Assembly (NCBI GenBank): GCA_029858305.1
Contig: JAOUFI010000021.1
Location: forward strand, 1-33,995
DNA: 33,995 bases
Direction: 5' to 3'
From: Candidatus Thorarchaeota archaeon
Lineage (GTDB): Archaea > Asgardarchaeota > Thorarchaeia > Thorarchaeales > Thorarchaeaceae
Positions within the stretch are counted from its first letter, which is position 1; every line of letters starts with the position of its first letter. The position numbers were made by a program, and so were the translations under genes. A model generated the notes under the pieces. That model had not been told where the DNA came from. It made no database searches and worked only from the letters and a program-made list of their open reading frames with translations. Shown in pieces: positions 10,096-17,142 of this stretch.

Positions 10096-10863
10096 CTAGG
10101 ACTCCCGTTCTTCTTCATCTCCACTCAGAAAGTATGAGAGGGGTAAGATCCCACCACAGTCTTTAGCTAAGGCTCGTGAAGCTCTCCTCACTGGAAATTG
10201 CGGGTGCTTGGTGAGAGTGTATCGTATATATGATCTCGATTCCTCGACTTGAACATGAACTTGACAGTTGCTTGCTAGAGAGCGTCCACCTGCTGGAGTG
10301 TTGCTGTTTTTCTTCGAGGCTGGAGCAGAAATGAATGTGAAGAGATCTCTTCTAAGTGTAAAGGTCATTATATGTGAAGCCATGTGGGACATCTGTTGTA
10401 GACCTTCACCTTTCAAGCCCTCCTCGATGTAAAGATTAGGTAATCCAGTTACCATTAGAACCCTCGCAGACAATCGTCTGAAGAATCCCTCAAGTTCATT
10501 CATGATGAGGTCGTAAGTTTGAGAGGAGTTGAAGGCTCTCGATATGTAGATTCTGTCCATCACTTCATCAGGATCTAGCTCAAGTTCGTAGGAGATATCT
10601 GTGAGACGTTCGATCTTGATCATGTTTGCACTATCGATTATAATGACTGGGGCACCAGTACCACCTCTATCCTTCGGCATCTGTTCGTACACTGCACATC
10701 TGAGAAAGTCGTCATGCAGGCAACGGTCTCCGTAGAACAGATGCGTGAGTCCCGCTTCGGCGCCTCCTCCTAGTAGGTTATCCAATGCACTGATACCCAT
10801 GGAAATCTTCACTCGCTTGACCATATCTGCAGTGAAGAATCCCGGTCTGATTGAATCCTCCAT
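10096..10863 (-). CDS. RadA/RadB-like RecA-fold protein with degenerate Walker A
   Basis: The protein has 255 residues. It starts like the RadA/RadB core: ISMGISALDNLLGGGAEAGL (residues 20-39) matches the family's I-S-T-G-x-x-x-L-D-x-L-L-G-G-G-x-x-x-G. Where the P-loop GExGSGKT should follow, it reads YGDRCLHDDF (44-53), with no glycine-rich loop and no lysine. A Walker B-like strand is kept (PVIIIDSAN, 72-80). ATP binding is therefore doubtful, and it may act as a regulatory or structural RecA-fold paralog. ATG at 10863 fits a TATA-like TTATTATAA on the minus strand (about 10884-10893), implying a very short leader. The stop lies 2 nt from the stop of the convergent giant gene. The family call is good; a role in recombination is inference. 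Confidence 0.7.
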   Translation of the reverse strand: MEDSIRPGFFTADMVKRVKISMGISALDNLLGGGAEAGLTHLFYGDRCLHDDFLRCAVYEQMPKDRGGTGAPVIIIDSANMIKIERLTDISYELELDPDEVMDRIYISRAFNSSQTYDLIMNELEGFFRRLSARVLMVTGLPNLYIEEGLKGEGLQQMSHMASHIMTFTLRRDLFTFISAPASKKNSNTPAGGRSLASNCQVHVQVEESRSYIRYTLTKHPQFPVRRASRALAKDCGGILPLSYFLSGDEEERES

Positions 10864-10942
10864 CTCACACTATATTCGTATCGAGGTTATAATAAGACCA
10901 CACAGAATGCTTCAGGAATCCGGTTCTATTCGCAAGCAACTG

Positions 10943-10950
10943 TTTTAAGG
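10943..10950 (+). promoter_or_regulatory. TTTTAAGG TATA-like box for the zinc-ribbon gene
   Basis: TTTTAAGG lies 41 nt before the proposed TTG start at 10992, in the divergent gap between the RadB-like and zinc-ribbon genes. Similar TTTAA/CCTTAA boxes lie 40-46 nt before starts elsewhere in this window. Confidence 0.4.
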
Positions 10951-10991
10951 AGCTGATTGGAAGTAAATGTATAACGCCGGGAGAATACAAG

Positions 10992-11204
10992 TTGGGTGCA
11001 AGGAAGGTAAGGGTGTGCCCTCGTTGCGGCTCGCTCAAGATCAAAGAGAACAAGACCTCAGTCAATGGATGGCTTGTTCCAACTACTTATTATTGTGAAG
11101 AGGAAGGATGCGGCTATTCGGGACCTGGTCTCATTGAGATTGATGCTGAGGAGGCAGAGATTCTCAGACAGGTAATGAATGGTGAGTCATCCGTCGAAGA
11201 ATAG
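10992..11204 (+). CDS. Small zinc-ribbon protein (70 aa)
   Basis: The start is TTG at 10992, supported by CGGGAG at 10978-10983, 8 nt upstream. The N-terminal half is a zinc ribbon: C9-x2-C12 (CPRC) and C35-x4-C40 (CEEEGC), with a hydrophobic/aromatic strand between (WLVPTTYY). The last 25 residues are acidic and probably helical or disordered. Archaeal proteins of this size and pattern are usually stand-alone ribbons that bind RNA, DNA or a protein partner in transcription or translation. No specific family can be named. It is divergent from the RadB-like gene. The lipoyl-carrier gene follows after 79 nt with its own promoter-like box, so the two need not be one operon. Confidence 0.7.
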   Translation: MGARKVRVCPRCGSLKIKENKTSVNGWLVPTTYYCEEEGCGYSGPGLIEIDAEEAEILRQVMNGESSVEE

Positions 11205-11238
11205 CTATTACTCTAAGAGACATTTCCATAGAGCAAAT

Positions 11239-11246
11239 GCCTTAAG
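11239..11246 (+). promoter_or_regulatory. GCCTTAAG TATA-like box for the GcvH-like gene
   Basis: GCCTTAAG ends 37 nt before ATG 11284. A ribosome site GGTGA (11272-11276) sits 7 nt before that ATG. Both support 11284 as the start and reject the longer in-frame extension. Confidence 0.4.
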
Positions 11247-11283
11247 TAGTAGGTTATACGAACCAATATTTGGTGACTATACC

Positions 11284-11709
11284 ATGGTAACACACGACGG
11301 TTTCAATTTTCCAGATGATCTTCACTATACTCCAGACCAAATTTGGGTCAAGAAGGAAGGCGACAAGGTTCGCATTGGCTTCACGACATTTGGAATGGAT
11401 CTAGCTGGCAAGATCAAGTTCGTGCGTCTTCGACCCGCTGGCAAGGACATAGAGGCAGGACGTAGCATTGGCACTTTAGAAAGTGGGAAATGGACAGGCC
11501 CTGTCAAGGCACCTGTAAGCGGTACAATCACTGAAGTCAATGACGCTTTGAAAGACAATCCTGGTATTCTCAATGAGGATCCCTATGGTAAGGGCTGGGT
11601 TGCTGTTCTCAAGCCATCAAATCTGGATGCTGAGCTCGGCAGTCTTCAAGGCGCTAATGGATTAGATGCATGGGTCAAGAAGGAATTTGCTGAGAAGCGG
11701 CCTTCATAG
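11284..11709 (+). CDS. GcvH-like lipoyl carrier protein
   Basis: The protein has 141 residues from ATG 11284. The fold follows glycine cleavage H protein: an N-terminal Y-T-P-D-Q-I-W-V strand (family: HeWv), then VRIGFTTFGMDLAGKIKFVRL. The lipoyl loop is LESGKW with K69 at the lipoylated lysine position (family ESVKA). Next come APVSGTITEVN and the C-terminal signature NEDPYGKGWVAVLKP. No GcvP, GcvT or lipoate ligase gene is in this window. It could serve a glycine cleavage system encoded elsewhere, or act as a stand-alone lipoate carrier like those that support other lipoate-dependent enzymes. The ESGKWTGP loop differs from canonical GcvH. Family call is strong; partner unknown. Confidence 0.85.
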   Translation: MVTHDGFNFPDDLHYTPDQIWVKKEGDKVRIGFTTFGMDLAGKIKFVRLRPAGKDIEAGRSIGTLESGKWTGPVKAPVSGTITEVNDALKDNPGILNEDPYGKGWVAVLKPSNLDAELGSLQGANGLDAWVKKEFAEKRPS

Positions 11710-11722
11710 ACACTATAAACAG

Positions 11723-11758
11723 GAATGAGCGGCTGGAATGACCAGCCGGTTCTCATTC
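11723..11758. terminator. Hairpin between convergent genes, possible bidirectional terminator
   Basis: GAATGAG-CGGCTGG (11723-11736), a 5-nt loop AATGA, then CCAGCCG (11742-11748), a 3-nt bulge and CTCATTC (11752-11758). The result is a 14-bp stem interrupted by one bulge. It sits 13 nt after the GcvH-like stop and 5 nt from the stop of the convergent Orc1/Cdc6-like gene, with a pyrimidine-rich run following on the plus strand. Archaeal termination relies mainly on T-runs, so the hairpin may instead protect 3' ends. Confidence 0.6.
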
Positions 11759-11763
11759 AATTT

Positions 11764-12900
11764 CTACTTTCTTCGAGCTAGTTCACGTCTAAGACCGACT
11801 GCTGCCTCATAGAGGATGTCCGGGGGTGCAAGGACATAGAGAAGATTGCGTGAATATCCGGACTCGAAGACAATGCTCTGGAATATCAAGGTCTGAAGAC
11901 TCCTGTCAATGTCCTCTGCGACATATTTTACACCAAGCTCTTCACATTTGATGACAATAAGCTCGTTGAGAGTGCCCCTATCAATGTAGGTCTCTGTCTT
12001 GTAATGTACGAGATGCTCGCATAGTGCTTCAAGGACCAGGAGTGTCATGAAGTCATTCATACTGATAGTGTCAATTAGGTCCATGTAATCATTATCGTGA
12101 GCAAAGGTTGTGATGCTTGCAGTTGCGCTTCTCACCGCGTCCGAGTCTATCTCCTGACCCCTGGCTGCAAGTGGCCATAGTGCTTTCAAGGCCTCTACAG
12201 TTGTCTTTGGCTTTGATGCATCGAACTCCACCACCAGGTCAGTGATATACCGAACAACTTCTTCAGTGAGACCAAGGGGGAATGTGTCCTCTACCCGAGT
12301 TCTTACGATATCATAGAGTTGCGATTGTGTATAGATATCAAGAGGTATCTCGAAGTCATAAGCCATCTGAGTAGCCGGTCCCTTTGTCAGCATTCTGTAC
12401 TCATGACTATTGAGAACACCAATGGTGCTTGCATTGATTTCCTTCGACAGTCTTGCCAGTTTCTTGTAAACCTCTTCATTGGTCTCATCAATATTATCCA
12501 CAACAAACACTGTTCTCCTGTCCGTTGCTGTGGCTGTTCTCTTGAACTGCATCCACAATACATCGAGATCAAAGGCAACGGTGATGGGTTTGCCAGTTTC
12601 GTGATGGATCTTATCATTCAGTTCTGAGATTATTTCTAGTATATCCTTGTGCTTGGCATCCACATACACTGTATGTGCGTTGAACTGTTGCGGCACTAGT
12701 TTTGTGAGAAAATACCTCGAAAAGACAGTCATCCCCACTCCTGTTATACCATGAACAAGGCAGTTCACACCATATTCATCTTCAAACGAATCCTTGTAAA
12801 CGCCGTTGACAGTTGACATCTCCCTGTCTCGGTACAAGAGCTTGTCAGGGACGTAATAGGGATCGAATAGACCTTTGGGGCTACGATGTGGGCGGACCAT
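11764..12900 (-). CDS. Orc1/Cdc6-family AAA+ protein with degenerate Walker motifs
   Basis: The protein has 378 residues. The N-terminus VPDKLLYRDREMSTV (17-31) matches the Orc1/Cdc6 family's V-P-x-x-L-x-x-R-E-x-E. The P-loop position reads GITGVGMT (51-58): the glycines and threonine remain, but the lysine is methionine (M57). The Walker B position reads VFVVDNIDE (131-139), with asparagine in place of the catalytic acid. A lid-like helical region and a C-terminal segment (~280-378) resembling the winged-helix domain follow. ATP binding or hydrolysis is probably lost, so this may be an accessory or regulatory Orc paralog, not the main initiator. The ATG at 12900 has a strong TATATAAA at 12929-12936 (minus strand), only 28 nt away, so the transcript is probably leaderless. 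Family confidence is moderate-high; role inferred. Confidence 0.7.
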   Translation of the reverse strand: MVRPHRSPKGLFDPYYVPDKLLYRDREMSTVNGVYKDSFEDEYGVNCLVHGITGVGMTVFSRYFLTKLVPQQFNAHTVYVDAKHKDILEIISELNDKIHHETGKPITVAFDLDVLWMQFKRTATATDRRTVFVVDNIDETNEEVYKKLARLSKEINASTIGVLNSHEYRMLTKGPATQMAYDFEIPLDIYTQSQLYDIVRTRVEDTFPLGLTEEVVRYITDLVVEFDASKPKTTVEALKALWPLAARGQEIDSDAVRSATASITTFAHDNDYMDLIDTISMNDFMTLLVLEALCEHLVHYKTETYIDRGTLNELIVIKCEELGVKYVAEDIDRSLQTLIFQSIVFESGYSRNLLYVLAPPDILYEAAVGLRRELARRK

Positions 12901-12928
12901 TCTTATCAGAACCTCGTCTCATTGTGTG

Positions 12929-12936
12929 TATATAAA
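12929..12936 (-). promoter_or_regulatory. TATA box for the Orc1/Cdc6-like gene
   Basis: TTTATATA on the minus strand lies 28 nt upstream of ATG 12900. With the usual ~25-nt distance to the start of transcription this predicts a leaderless or near-leaderless mRNA. No ribosome site is visible before the ATG, which agrees. Confidence 0.6.
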
Positions 12937-13006
12937 CACCTGTCTGAGATGCCCGAAAGTATTTCTTCTGATATCTCGAGTCCGCATTAGATTAAAACAA
13001 CCAGCC

Positions 13007-14344
13007 TCAAACCATTGAGCCCAATATGTCATTGCATTCTGGAGATAGGAGGAAAGGATTGAAGCCCCGTCCTATCACTGCCCTGATCTCTTCGAGTCGC
13101 TTCTTTTTGACCTCATCAGAGAATGGCCATTTGTGTTCAGGTTTAGGTGTCACCTTGAGTTCATCACAAATATCTACGATTGCAAGAACTGTATCATAGA
13201 CATCCTGGCTTTGTTTTCCCTCCGGTTTGATTTCCCTTGAGTGCAAAATCAGTCCGTATGTTGGGGAATTATCACCACTGTACCATTTACTAGGTCCATG
13301 ACCATACTTTGCGAATGGTGTCATACCGTGTTCAATCAATAGTGCGTTGATTGTGTCAATACCATCCTGCAATTTGATTAGGCTAGTATCGTAAAAGCCA
13401 TAGTCCTCAAACAATGCTACCTGAATTCCTACTTTCGGATTTCGTTTTGGAAGCTTGACGCGGACATCTTTCATCCGAGCCAATTCTTTAGAATCAAGTC
13501 TTCTGAAATCAACTATCTCTCTTACCTCAGACTCTAATTCCACTGGGAATTCAATCACATGTAATGGTGGTTTGAGATCCTCTCGAACATCTGGATGTGC
13601 CTCAGTAATAGCTTCACCATAGTTGATTTTGATTTTCTTTTCAATCATATTTTGAAGTGCTTTACCAAGAACATTACAGTCTGGAAACTCTGTGAGGCCT
13701 CCCATAAGTGCTTCCTTGACAGTTGGTCTAATAAGAAGTCGTAGTTCAGTAATAAAACCCAGAGTTCCGTGAGAATTAGCAACATCATGGATTGTCATAC
13801 CCTTTTTGTTCAGGTTTTCCTCTAATCCCAAGTCATTGCTCTTGACTCCCTTTGAATCGACAGTAAGAGACCTCCCATCATACAAGATCATTTTCACACG
13901 TATGGTATTGTCTCTCATGGTCCCATTTATCCAGGTATCGTTTCCTCCTCCATCGGTGGAGAGAACCCCTCCAACAGTAGCAACATCCCTACTACTTGGT
14001 GCTACAAAGAATCTGAGACCCATTGGAGTCAGAAACTCATTGATCTTGTCTGGTGTAATTCCTGGTTGGACATCTATGTATCCTTGATCTTTTGAGACCG
14101 AGAGAATTTCCTTCATCTGTAGTGTGCTAATCATAATACGTTCATCGTTTCCACCAGTGCACGCTCCGCTTAGGCCTGATCCTCCTCCCTTGGGAGTCAC
14201 TGTGAGCCCATTTTGTTGCGCGTGTGCAATGGCTGCTAGAACGTCTTGTTCCACCCTTGGATAATAGACACCCTTAATCTTCTTGAAATTAAGTTTGTAG
14301 TAAATCGAGGCATTTGCGCCAATGACGACATCTCTGAGCTTCAA
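13007..14344 (-). CDS. FAD-binding 2-hydroxyacid dehydrogenase subunit (GlcD/D-lactate dehydrogenase type)
   Basis: The protein has 445 residues and is a PCMH-type FAD flavoprotein. The first FAD-binding segment is TPKGGGSGLSGACTGG (50-65). A second follows near residues 115-135 (PSSRDVATVGG, STDGGGNDT), then SHGTLGFITEL. The C-terminal substrate domain contains KYGHGPSKWY and ends NPFLLSPECNDI, as in GlcD/LldD-like oxidases. It should oxidise a 2-hydroxyacid such as D-lactate or glycolate to the 2-oxoacid and pass electrons to the Fe-S partner encoded just upstream. The start is TTG at 14344, directly abutting the upstream TGA. GGAGGTG (plus 14353-14359) lies 8 nt before it, so translation is coupled. 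The substrate cannot be fixed from sequence. Confidence 0.85.
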   Translation of the reverse strand: MKLRDVVIGANASIYYKLNFKKIKGVYYPRVEQDVLAAIAHAQQNGLTVTPKGGGSGLSGACTGGNDERIMISTLQMKEILSVSKDQGYIDVQPGITPDKINEFLTPMGLRFFVAPSSRDVATVGGVLSTDGGGNDTWINGTMRDNTIRVKMILYDGRSLTVDSKGVKSNDLGLEENLNKKGMTIHDVANSHGTLGFITELRLLIRPTVKEALMGGLTEFPDCNVLGKALQNMIEKKIKINYGEAITEAHPDVREDLKPPLHVIEFPVELESEVREIVDFRRLDSKELARMKDVRVKLPKRNPKVGIQVALFEDYGFYDTSLIKLQDGIDTINALLIEHGMTPFAKYGHGPSKWYSGDNSPTYGLILHSREIKPEGKQSQDVYDTVLAIVDICDELKVTPKPEHKWPFSDEVKKKRLEEIRAVIGRGFNPFLLSPECNDILGSMV

Positions 14345-15451
14345 TCAGTTGGCACCTCCATCAAGTGTTTCAGAAAGGAGTTCTACAATGTCTTTGGTTT
14401 TTAGATCTTGACCAAGGAGTTGCTCCCTGCATGACGGACAGGCTGTAATCACAGTGGTATTCTTAACGCCCTCTCGTGCGACCCGAAGTTGGATGATCTT
14501 ATCACTCAGATTTGGATCTGTCATTCTTAGGAGACCGCCACCACCGCAGCAACTAAGGTCCATCTCTTTGAACTCGATTCCCATCTTTCTGATCAATGAC
14601 CTTGGTTCTGTTTTGATTTTTAGAATTCTATGTAGTTCACATGGGTCATGATACGAGAATTCCTCCTTCTGGTCATGTTTCTTCGTTTCATCCAGAAGTC
14701 TGTCAAAGAATTGTGTGTGATGAAGTGTTTCAACTCCCTCTAGGTTGTGGTGTTCTCTGAGTTGAATCAGACAACCAGGGCAACAGCTAATGACACGCTT
14801 TGCACCTGCAGCTTTGATGACTTTCTTATTATGCTCCCTTAATTCCTGAGCACCTTTTTCATTGCCCATTAGGTAAAGTGGATGGCCACAACAATTCTCT
14901 TCAGCACCCATAACCAAGTAGTCTATCTCTAGTTTTTCCAAGGTCTGGAATAGTGACCTCAACACATCAATCTGGCTTCCTCTAAATGACATTAAACAGC
15001 CTAGGAATATGATATTCTCTGTTGTCTTCCCCTTTTCATACACTCTATCTGCAAGCCCCGGAATATCGTCTTCCAATTCATCAAGCCAGTAAATCGCTCG
15101 ATCCTCTGCTGCTAGACCATAGATATTCTTGACATTTGCAAGTGCATCTTTCAAGGGTTCCAAATAGGCGAACTCCTCTGGATGCGTTTCTATGGCTTTG
15201 GCCCTCTGTTCATGCCAGACCTTAAGAAGGTCCACCCCTGATGAACAGGTTTCTTCACAACGACCGCAGAGCGAACATTCAAAGAGGAGTCTACGAAACT
15301 CCTTGGCTAGCTCTTTATCATCTTCAATTTGGTCCATCACTTGCAGTAAGTATGCCTTTCCTCTAGGTGAAAATTGCTCCTCTCCTGTTGCGTCAAACAT
15401 TGGACAGAATTGTAAACAAGAGCCGCAACGGACACATTTATCGTAGGACAT
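14345..15451 (-). CDS. Iron-sulfur CCG-domain oxidoreductase subunit (GlcF/HdrD-like)
   Basis: The protein has 368 residues. Two [4Fe-4S] ferredoxin motifs lie at the N-terminus: C6-x2-C9-x2-C12-x3-CP and C59-x2-C62-x2-C65-x3-C69. Two CCG domains follow: ENCCGHP ... SCCPGC in the middle and DPCELHR ... SCCGGGG ... ACPSC near the C-terminus. This is the layout of GlcF, LldE/LutA fusions and HdrD. With the adjacent flavoprotein it forms a two-subunit 2-hydroxyacid dehydrogenase that probably feeds a quinone or another carrier; no membrane segment is visible. GAGGA (plus 15461-15465) precedes ATG 15451 by 9 nt. A TATA-like ATCTTATTAAG on the minus strand (15514-15524) may drive both genes. Confidence 0.88.
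   Translation of the reverse strand: MSYDKCVRCGSCLQFCPMFDATGEEQFSPRGKAYLLQVMDQIEDDKELAKEFRRLLFECSLCGRCEETCSSGVDLLKVWHEQRAKAIETHPEEFAYLEPLKDALANVKNIYGLAAEDRAIYWLDELEDDIPGLADRVYEKGKTTENIIFLGCLMSFRGSQIDVLRSLFQTLEKLEIDYLVMGAEENCCGHPLYLMGNEKGAQELREHNKKVIKAAGAKRVISCCPGCLIQLREHHNLEGVETLHHTQFFDRLLDETKKHDQKEEFSYHDPCELHRILKIKTEPRSLIRKMGIEFKEMDLSCCGGGGLLRMTDPNLSDKIIQLRVAREGVKNTTVITACPSCREQLLGQDLKTKDIVELLSETLDGGAN
14353..14359 (-). promoter_or_regulatory. Ribosome binding site GGAGGTG that decides a TTG start
   Basis: GGAGGTG, read on the minus strand inside the end of the Fe-S gene, is 8 nt from TTG 14344. It shows that the flavoprotein starts with TTG directly after the upstream stop. Confidence 0.75.
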
Positions 15452-15594
15452 ATCATTTCTTCCTCAGTAAGGTCATTTAATGTAACCGAGTTCATCGGGG
15501 CTTGTTCTAAGAACTTAATAAGATAGTGATAGATAACATCAATTTGGCATAAGAATAAAGATCATGTTTGAGTTCATGCGGCAAAAGAGAAAAT

Positions 15595-15616
15595 AAGCGG
15601 CGGAATTCCGCCGCTT
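15595..15616. terminator. 22-bp perfect palindrome, terminator after malic enzyme
   Basis: AAGCGGCGGAA is followed directly by its reverse complement. It lies 20 nt past the malic enzyme stop on the minus strand, and in that direction it is followed by a T-rich run (TATTTTCTCTTTTG). The GC-rich stem plus T-rich tail looks like an intrinsic terminator. It separates malic enzyme from the Fe-S/FAD pair downstream. An operator is less likely because the start of the next gene is about 140 nt away. Confidence 0.65.
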
Positions 15617-15636
15617 TCCTTGACAAGCCCGATACT

Positions 15637-16998
15637 CTATGTAGTGGGCGCTTTTGGAATGAAGCCTTGCTTGTAGAGCATTTCAGAAGCGGCACGAGAT
15701 ACTCGGATGATATCCTCCGCGTATTTGTAGAGGGCTTTCTCTTCCCAGTGCTTCCTCGCAACACCTTGCTCAATAGCTTTCATACCTACCGCGGTGGCTT
15801 CAGCAGGATATAGCTCCCATTGGTCCATTGTTGGGATGACCTTGCGTTCATTAGCTTGTTTGGCACCAAGGTCGGCTAGAGCCTGAGCGGCAGCTATGCA
15901 CATCTCATCGGTGATGGTGCTTGCTCGCACATCGAGAGTTCCACGGAAGATACCTGGGAATCCAAGGGAATTGTTGATTTGGTTGTCAAAATCACTACGG
16001 CCTGTACCAACAATCCTTGCACCTGCTTCTTTTGCATCCCATGGCCAAATTTCTGGCAAGGGATTAGCACATGCATAGACAATGGAGTCCTTTGCCATCT
16101 TAGATACCCATTCTTTCTTGATAGTCCCTGGAACAGGCTGTGATGCTGAGATGAGCACATCCATTCCTTTGATGACTTCACCAAGGTCTCCAGTCATTCT
16201 ATCTGGGTTGGTCTTTTGAGCTAGGTCATACTTGAATGCATCATAATTCTTCTCTGCAATGATGTCTTCTCGGTCTGCATAGATTGCTCCAGTACTGTCG
16301 ACCATTATGATATTCTTGGGGTCAACGCCTGCTGCGATCAATAGATATGCTGTTCGAGTATTTGCAGCCCCCACACCTAACATGGCGACCCTGATGTTTT
16401 CAATGTCTTTCTTGACAACATTCAATCCACCAAAGACTCCTGCGAGAACAACAGTTGCTGTTCCCTGAGCATCATCATGCCACACAGGAATGTTCACGTC
16501 TGGGTCATTACGAAGTTCTTCGAGAATCTTGTAACACTTTGGCTTAGAGAAATCTTCTAAGTTAATACCACCAAAGGAGGGTTGTAGTATCTTGACGAAC
16601 TCAATAGCCTTGTCTGGGTCTTTTGTGTCGATACAAATTGGCCAGGCATCAACGCCCCCCAGATATTTGAAAAGAATGGCCTTTCCTTCCATCACTGGTC
16701 CTGCAGCTAGCGGGCCGATATCGCCTAGTCCGAGTACTCTTGTACCGTCACTGACGACCGCCACCATATTGCCCTTGTTTAGGTGGTCATATGCTTTGTC
16801 CGGATTATCCTTGATATCTAGACATGGTTTGGCGACTCCAGGCGTATAATACACAGAGAAGTCAGAGAAGCTCCTCACAGGGACTTTACCTATCGACTGG
16901 ATCTTCCCCCTATAGAAGGGGTGTAAAATCATGGCATCCTTGCCAGGTTTCTCGGCTTTCTTCTTCAACTCTTCGACAGAGAGCTTTTTTTCAGGCAT
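15637..16998 (-). CDS. Malic enzyme (NAD(P)-dependent, malate to pyruvate + CO2)
   Basis: The protein has 453 residues, typical of the short bacterial/archaeal form without the phosphotransacetylase domain. The malic N-terminal domain has YYTPGVAKPC (50-59), the catalytic-lysine region EGKAILFKYLGGVDAWP (104-120), GGINLEDF (143-150) and the metal site VWHDDAQGT (172-180). The NAD(P) fold follows with GVGAANTR (208-215). It oxidatively decarboxylates malate in the cytosol and links the C4 acids to pyruvate, which is also the product if the neighbouring dehydrogenase uses lactate. AGGAG (plus 17008-17012) lies 9 nt before ATG 16998. Cofactor preference cannot be read with confidence. Confidence 0.93.
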   Translation of the reverse strand: MPEKKLSVEELKKKAEKPGKDAMILHPFYRGKIQSIGKVPVRSFSDFSVYYTPGVAKPCLDIKDNPDKAYDHLNKGNMVAVVSDGTRVLGLGDIGPLAAGPVMEGKAILFKYLGGVDAWPICIDTKDPDKAIEFVKILQPSFGGINLEDFSKPKCYKILEELRNDPDVNIPVWHDDAQGTATVVLAGVFGGLNVVKKDIENIRVAMLGVGAANTRTAYLLIAAGVDPKNIIMVDSTGAIYADREDIIAEKNYDAFKYDLAQKTNPDRMTGDLGEVIKGMDVLISASQPVPGTIKKEWVSKMAKDSIVYACANPLPEIWPWDAKEAGARIVGTGRSDFDNQINNSLGFPGIFRGTLDVRASTITDEMCIAAAQALADLGAKQANERKVIPTMDQWELYPAEATAVGMKAIEQGVARKHWEEKALYKYAEDIIRVSRAASEMLYKQGFIPKAPTT

Positions 16999-17075
16999 TA
17001 TGTAGTACTCCTGACATATTGATTAGAAGACTGGTCTACATTGACCTGTCTGCATGTGTCCGGCTCGTGCCCGCC

Positions 17076-17086
17076 TTTATTAAAAT
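17076..17086. promoter_or_regulatory. Shared bidirectional TATA element between malic enzyme and SagB-like gene
   Basis: TTTATTAAAAT reads as a TATA-like box on both strands. On the minus strand it lies 77 nt from the malic enzyme ATG, and on the plus strand 56 nt from the SagB-like ATG at 17143. Both genes have good ribosome sites downstream of the predicted transcription starts. No second box is obvious in the 144-bp gap. Confidence 0.45.
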
Positions 17087-17142
17087 CTATCTTCTTAGGA
17101 CATGTTGAGAAATCGATAGAGCCAAAACAAGAAAGGGTATCA

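Noticed and set aside
12319..12627. 102-codon plus-strand frame inside the Orc1/Cdc6-like gene
   Set aside because: Fully antisense to a gene with clear family motifs; a shadow frame.
17041..17142. N-terminal extension of the SagB-like protein
   Set aside because: It would cross the TATA element at 17076-17086, and the ribosome site AAAGGG supports ATG 17143.
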